From: Diphasiastrum complanatum
Lineage: Eukaryota > Streptophyta > Lycopodiopsida > Lycopodiales > Lycopodiaceae
NCBI GenBank assembly: GCA_029204225.1
Contig: CM055097.1
Location: 57,159,601 to 57,223,600 of the forward strand
Direction: 5' to 3'
DNA length: 64,000 nucleotides
Below the pieces are notes generated by a model, which saw nothing but the letters and a program-made list of their open reading frames with translations, made no database searches and was not told the DNA's origin. Position numbers and translations under genes: made by a program. Shown one piece after another: positions 60,151 to 64,000 of this stretch (positions are counted from its first letter, which is position 1; every line of letters begins with the position of its first letter).

Positions 60151-61576
60151 CACACTCTCTAGTCATATTCCAAATGGTGAATGAGAGAGAAATATATATC
60201 ACATTGGGCCGATCTGAATACAATAGCATCGATATGCAAGATAAAAAATGGGCCCACATTATCTCTGGCCATTCAAAATGTAGACTCATGTCTATCCATG
60301 GCCACAAAATCACAAATATTGCAAAAGGCATCAATCTTGAATGTGCATGACAGACAAGATGAGAGCCTATACAATTTTCAAAATTGAGATAGATTCATCA
60401 TTGGTAGTCAACACACATTTTGCAATCCAAAGTGTGTGCTCAAATTTTGAAAAATAGGTTTGATGAGGGGGAACCATCCTTGACATGCAAAGATCTGTAT
60501 TTTTTTGTGTTTTAGAATGTTTGGACTTTACTAGAGCAGCTGCAATATATTCATCTACCAATAGGCAATTTGAGTTTTTCAAGTATCGGCTTTTGGTAAA
60601 ATCTTACCTTGATGTGCATTGATGACGAACCAAAGCTAAAATCCACTCTAATAATTTGCTCTCTTCTTTCAATAAGGGCTATTCTACTAGATATACTATG
60701 TGCACACAATTGAGATCCACTATAACATATTTTTTGAAATTGGAAAGTTGCTCTAGATACAAAAATGCCAATACATGCTATATTGTTGTTTTTACTTAGT
60801 TTTTCATTTGTAACATCGTATGGTACTTTTACCATGTCACAATGCTAATAAAACATCGTTATCAATTGGTCTGAATATGGTCACTTGAGTTTGTAATCAC
60901 ATTCAATTGATTTGAGAACAATAACATCAAGTTGCAAGATTAAGAATGGGCCCACAAAATCTCTAGAAATTCAAAATACGGATCAAATATATCTCTGCCC
61001 GCAAAATCCCGCATCCAAAGATAATCGTTCTCGAATGTGAATGTATTGACACATAGTGTGGTGCAAGCTGAGAGTCTATAAAAATTTTCAAAATTGGTAA
61101 CTAACACTCATTATGATGTGCTCACATTTTACAATCCAAGCGCATGTGCTCAAATTTTCAAAATAGGTTGTTGAGGTGAAACCATCTCAAACATTTGCGC
61201 TTTTTTGTTTTTTATAATGTTTGGACTTGAGTAGAACGTCAAGATATTCATCTACCAAAAAAAGGCAACTAGAGTTTTTCACGGATTGGCTTATAGTAAA
61301 TCTTGTCTCTTACGTGCATCAATAATGAACCAAAGCTAAAATCTACACTCACAATTTGCTCTCTTTTTTCAATGAGGATTTTAAAAAATACTAAGTACAC
61401 ACACACAATTGAGATATTTTGTAACATATTTTTGAAACTAGAAAGTTGCACTAGATACAAAAACACACGTTATATGCTATCTTGTTTTTCATTAAGTTTT
61501 GCATTTGTAACATCAAATGATACACAAACATTTTCACAAATTCACACACACACACAATAAAACCAAAACCAAAACA

Positions 61577-61580
<4 letters not shown>
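60151..61580 (-). repeat. Two tandem R repeat units
   Basis: Unit 1 about 60230-60940 and unit 2 about 60940-61580, period about 705 bp and strongly diverged. Anchors are AATGGGCCCACA (60248, 60945), CTCAAATTTT-AAAATAGGTT (60429, 61149), TAATGTTTGGACTT-like (60516, 61217) and GAACCAAAGCTAAAATC (60649, 61327). Partial copies occur at 18345-18900, 19770-20235, 22560-23396 and 26275-26532. Confidence 0.8.

Positions 61581-61652
<72 letters not shown>
61580..61652. repeat. (CT)n microsatellite
   Basis: About 72 bp of CT after AACCAAAACCAAAACACATT, as at 18961-19015. Confidence 0.97.
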
Positions 61653-61653
<1 letters not shown>

Positions 61654-61760
61654 AATATATATATATGTCTCAATAAATTCAATTGTCCCCAACCAAAAGG
61701 AAATGATTTTCAGTTTCATGCAAATTAGCATTAATTTACATGCAAAAAAATTACATACAA

Positions 61761-61773
61761 TCTCTCTTTCTCT

Positions 61774-61820
<47 letters not shown>
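61761..61820. repeat. (TC)n microsatellite
   Basis: About 60 bp, interrupted near 61768-61776. Confidence 0.95.
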
Positions 61821-61823
<3 letters not shown>

Positions 61824-63060
61824 TAATTTAACAAATTCACACACACACACAAATGCATCTCTCTTATACTATATCTTTTCTTATACACATTAACTCTCTT
61901 TCCCTCACAATTACTCTTTCTCTTTTCTCAAAACCAAAAATCAAAATAGACCATAATTATTTTATTCTCATAAAACAAAAACAAACCACATTTCATTCAA
62001 CATATCACTAATGACTGCTAGCCTAACAACTTACAAAATTCATTAAAATCCCCTTGGAACAAGAGCTTTATCCTTTATTGACCAATTTTAACTTTATTGT
62101 CAAGTAAAAATGAGGAACTAAGGGATTTCTATTTGTTCGTACATAAAGAATGTATGACATTACCACATTTGCCTATTATCATATAAAAGCCCAAAAGAAT
62201 TCTTCCAACTCAATCTCTTCATGTCCACAATCAAACTTTTTCTTTTGTCGTTGTTGTATCTTTCATGGCTCCAGTAATGCTAGATTTGCCCTTTTGTCAA
62301 CCCGACACCTGTATATCAAAGAAACCTCTCTTGAGTATACATCTGCAGCCTTATCTCTAATTGCTCCATTTGTTGAAATGTTTGAAATATTGATGGAAGA
62401 TAGTTGGCCATGGTTGTCTCTCTCTTGGAGAACGAGAAACCTTCTATATTACACATTTCATAGATTTTGTGCAATTCTATAATGACTAGGCTACCACAAT
62501 CTCACTCGTTGTCACCGTCGCCATTAGCTTTTGATGATCAGCTTATTAATAACGAAGCTATAGGAGATATTTGGGTAGAATTAGAGATAGACGCATTTGG
62601 TTTGGCAGATTTTGTCACATGATGATGCGGCAAATGATAACGATGAACCACCAAATGAATAAGTGAGATAGTACGATGTATTTCAACTAATTGTAATATT
62701 AATCATATTGCTCACAGTTGACATCAAACAAGAAGTGTGGACACAAATTGTGGTCAACGTTTTTTTGTGATACATAAATTTCTTTATTCACTTGTGCATA
62801 TGGCAACCAATGTTGATATAAAATGGAGTTCAATGTGTTGATAGGTAACAAATTTCAAAAGTGAGATCCATTTACACTTTGTAACATATCATGGGTTATA
62901 TCGAGGGGCCTTTTAAATTTTTCATCAATCACGGTTTTACCCTAGGTTAGCAGAATGTCCTGGAATGCCTCTTGGCCACATTGACCCTCTCTATAACCCT
63001 CTTTATATCCCTCTCTATATGACCCTCTATAACCCTCTATATAAATATTTGAAAAACAAG
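61821..63060. other. AT-rich DNA, nothing recognised
   Basis: One 110-codon open stretch (62150-62482) has no motif and no paralogue in the window. A CCCTCTATAT/CCCTCTATAA repeat lies at 62982-63040. Confidence 0.5.
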
Positions 63061-63480
63061 TTAAAATTTTGTAGGCTTATACCGAGGCCAAAAAGCGGAT
63101 CCGAGGCTCGAGCTTTCCGCCCCCCACCCACGACTCATTTTTAAAAATCTCTTTCAAAAAAACGATAAAAAAAGCCTTGGAAATCGCCCGTCCACTTCTA
63201 GTGCTTGCCAAACAAAAACAAAGTCCTGAAAATTTGCCACGCATGGTAATATGTGCTGTAAAATTTCCTAGAAATTTGCCATGCGGCAAATTTCTAGCCA
63301 GCATGGCAGTGCCACTCATATTTAAAATTCAAATTAACCTTCCATCTCCCCTTACCCAGATTTTGTGCCGACGACGCAAAATTTTGTTGGCGTGGCAATG
63401 TCGCACGTCCATTGCCATGGACTTTGCCACATGATGGCCACAGACATTGCCATGCAAGGGCTGACGGGTCAAATCTCAAG
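63061..63480. repeat. Region of repeated TTGCCATG/TGCCAC words with a palindrome
   Basis: Contains a 13-bp perfect inverted repeat CTAGAAATTTGCC at 63268-63280 and 63285-63297, around a 4-base loop. There are many TTTGCCA, GCATGGCA, TTGCCATG and GCGTGGCAAT words on both strands. This resembles the subterminal repeats of a DNA transposon, but I see no paired ends. Confidence 0.5.
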
Positions 63481-63950
63481 TCAACATCTTATGTGCGTGG
63501 CAATTTGTGTGCCAATGGGCTTATATTTGTAGTTTTATATCTGACTTTCATTGTCAAACAGTTAAATTGAACTATCACTGTCAAATAGTTATTTGACTAT
63601 CATTGTTGAGTAGTTATTTGACGATATACGTACAACTTATTTTTTCAACAGGTCCCTCATCACTCAAGGAAGCAATAAAGATTGAAACAAAAGTCTATCA
63701 GAGTCTGAAGAGTGTAATGAAGAAAAGATATGGTCTAGTAGTTTTGAAGCATAGAGGAGGTGCAAGAGCACCCTGAGCTGAAAGGTCACACCAACTTTGC
63801 AGTGTCCACTACCACCTGCGGAAAGTCATGGCCACCACACACATAAACATATCTACACACCACCAAAGGGACAAGCCATTCCCACTTAGTTGACAACATC
63901 CAGAGGCTGCCAAGCCAGTTATGATAGGAAGCAAGTTGAGTGTGGTTGAG
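63481..63950. other. Non-coding DNA, nothing recognised
   Basis: AT-rich; TCAAATAGTTATTTGACTAT-like short tandem repeats near 63550-63620. TTGAG at 63946-63950 may be a target duplication of the LTR that follows. Confidence 0.45.
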
Positions 63951-64000
63951 TGTTACAACTCCCTAGGATCATTGACTGCCTTGAAGGTTCCGCACAACCC
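63951..64000 (-). repeat. Edge of an LTR leaving the window
   Basis: Starts TGTTACAACTCCCTAGG. It is the reverse complement, with few changes, of 31083-31133. There is no primer site on its left, so this is the 3' LTR end of a minus-strand element lying mostly beyond the window. Confidence 0.8.

Noticed and set aside
62150-62482. Possible 110-codon gene
   Set aside because: No motif, no paralogue, AT-rich surroundings and no credible start context.

Overview
The window reads as repeat-rich nuclear DNA of a land plant. I see no bacterial operons, rRNA or organelle genes. Plant markers are LTR retrotransposons primed by the initiator-Met tRNA motif TGGTATCAGAGC, a plant hAT transposase, spliced remnants of a PAR1-type gene, and fragments that look like Argonaute. 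Long (CT)n tracts and many nested, decayed elements fit a large genome. I cannot name the species.

Layout. 1-10.6 kb: a chromovirus-type Ty3 element (707-10569, TSD GTCAT) carrying a nested, inverted Gag-Pro-only LTR element (4433-9687). The outer element sits inside the left arm of a large duplicated block. 10.8-22.4 kb (copy A) and 31.4-40.3 kb (copy B) are two copies of that block. Each holds a GA-rich minisatellite, split minus-strand coding pieces including Argonaute-like ones, a plus-strand hAT transposase and a non-coding tail. The copies differ by large deletions and insertions. 18.0-20.2 kb in copy A is an insertion of a roughly 700-bp dispersed repeat (here called R), (CT)n tracts and Ty3 protease debris.

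22.5-30.5 kb holds more R repeat, a 226-bp (TC)n tract, Ty3 RNase H/integrase and gag-protease fragments, a small intact 116-codon ORF (26971-27321) and a two-exon PAR1-like fragment (29050-29528). 30.5-31.4 kb is the end of another LTR plus its primer site. 40.3-53.3 kb is a mosaic of Ty3 gag remnants, a truncated Tat/Ogre/Athila-like element (PBS, gag, protease, RT), a relic related to the nested 4.4-9.7 kb element, and a truncated copia element with its 3' LTR. 54.1-56.9 kb is an unrecognised, broken minus-strand gene. 57.0-61.6 kb is an inverted copy of the 26.3-28.4 kb locus, split by a small copia element (57055-59152, TSD TTAGC) and followed by R repeats. The last 2.4 kb is AT-rich sequence with a palindromic repeat region and the edge of an LTR leaving the window.

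Almost every transposon gene has stops, frameshifts or deletions, so this is an archive of insertion, nesting and deletion rather than a set of cooperating genes. The best candidates for living or recent host sequence are the 116-codon ORF, the PAR1-like exons and perhaps the 54-57 kb gene. Similarities are by eye; no search was run. I did not find a convincing new biological system. The most unusual features are the duplicated block with Argonaute-like and hAT pieces, the three-copy 116-codon locus with sharp deletion junctions, and the unassigned 54-57 kb gene.
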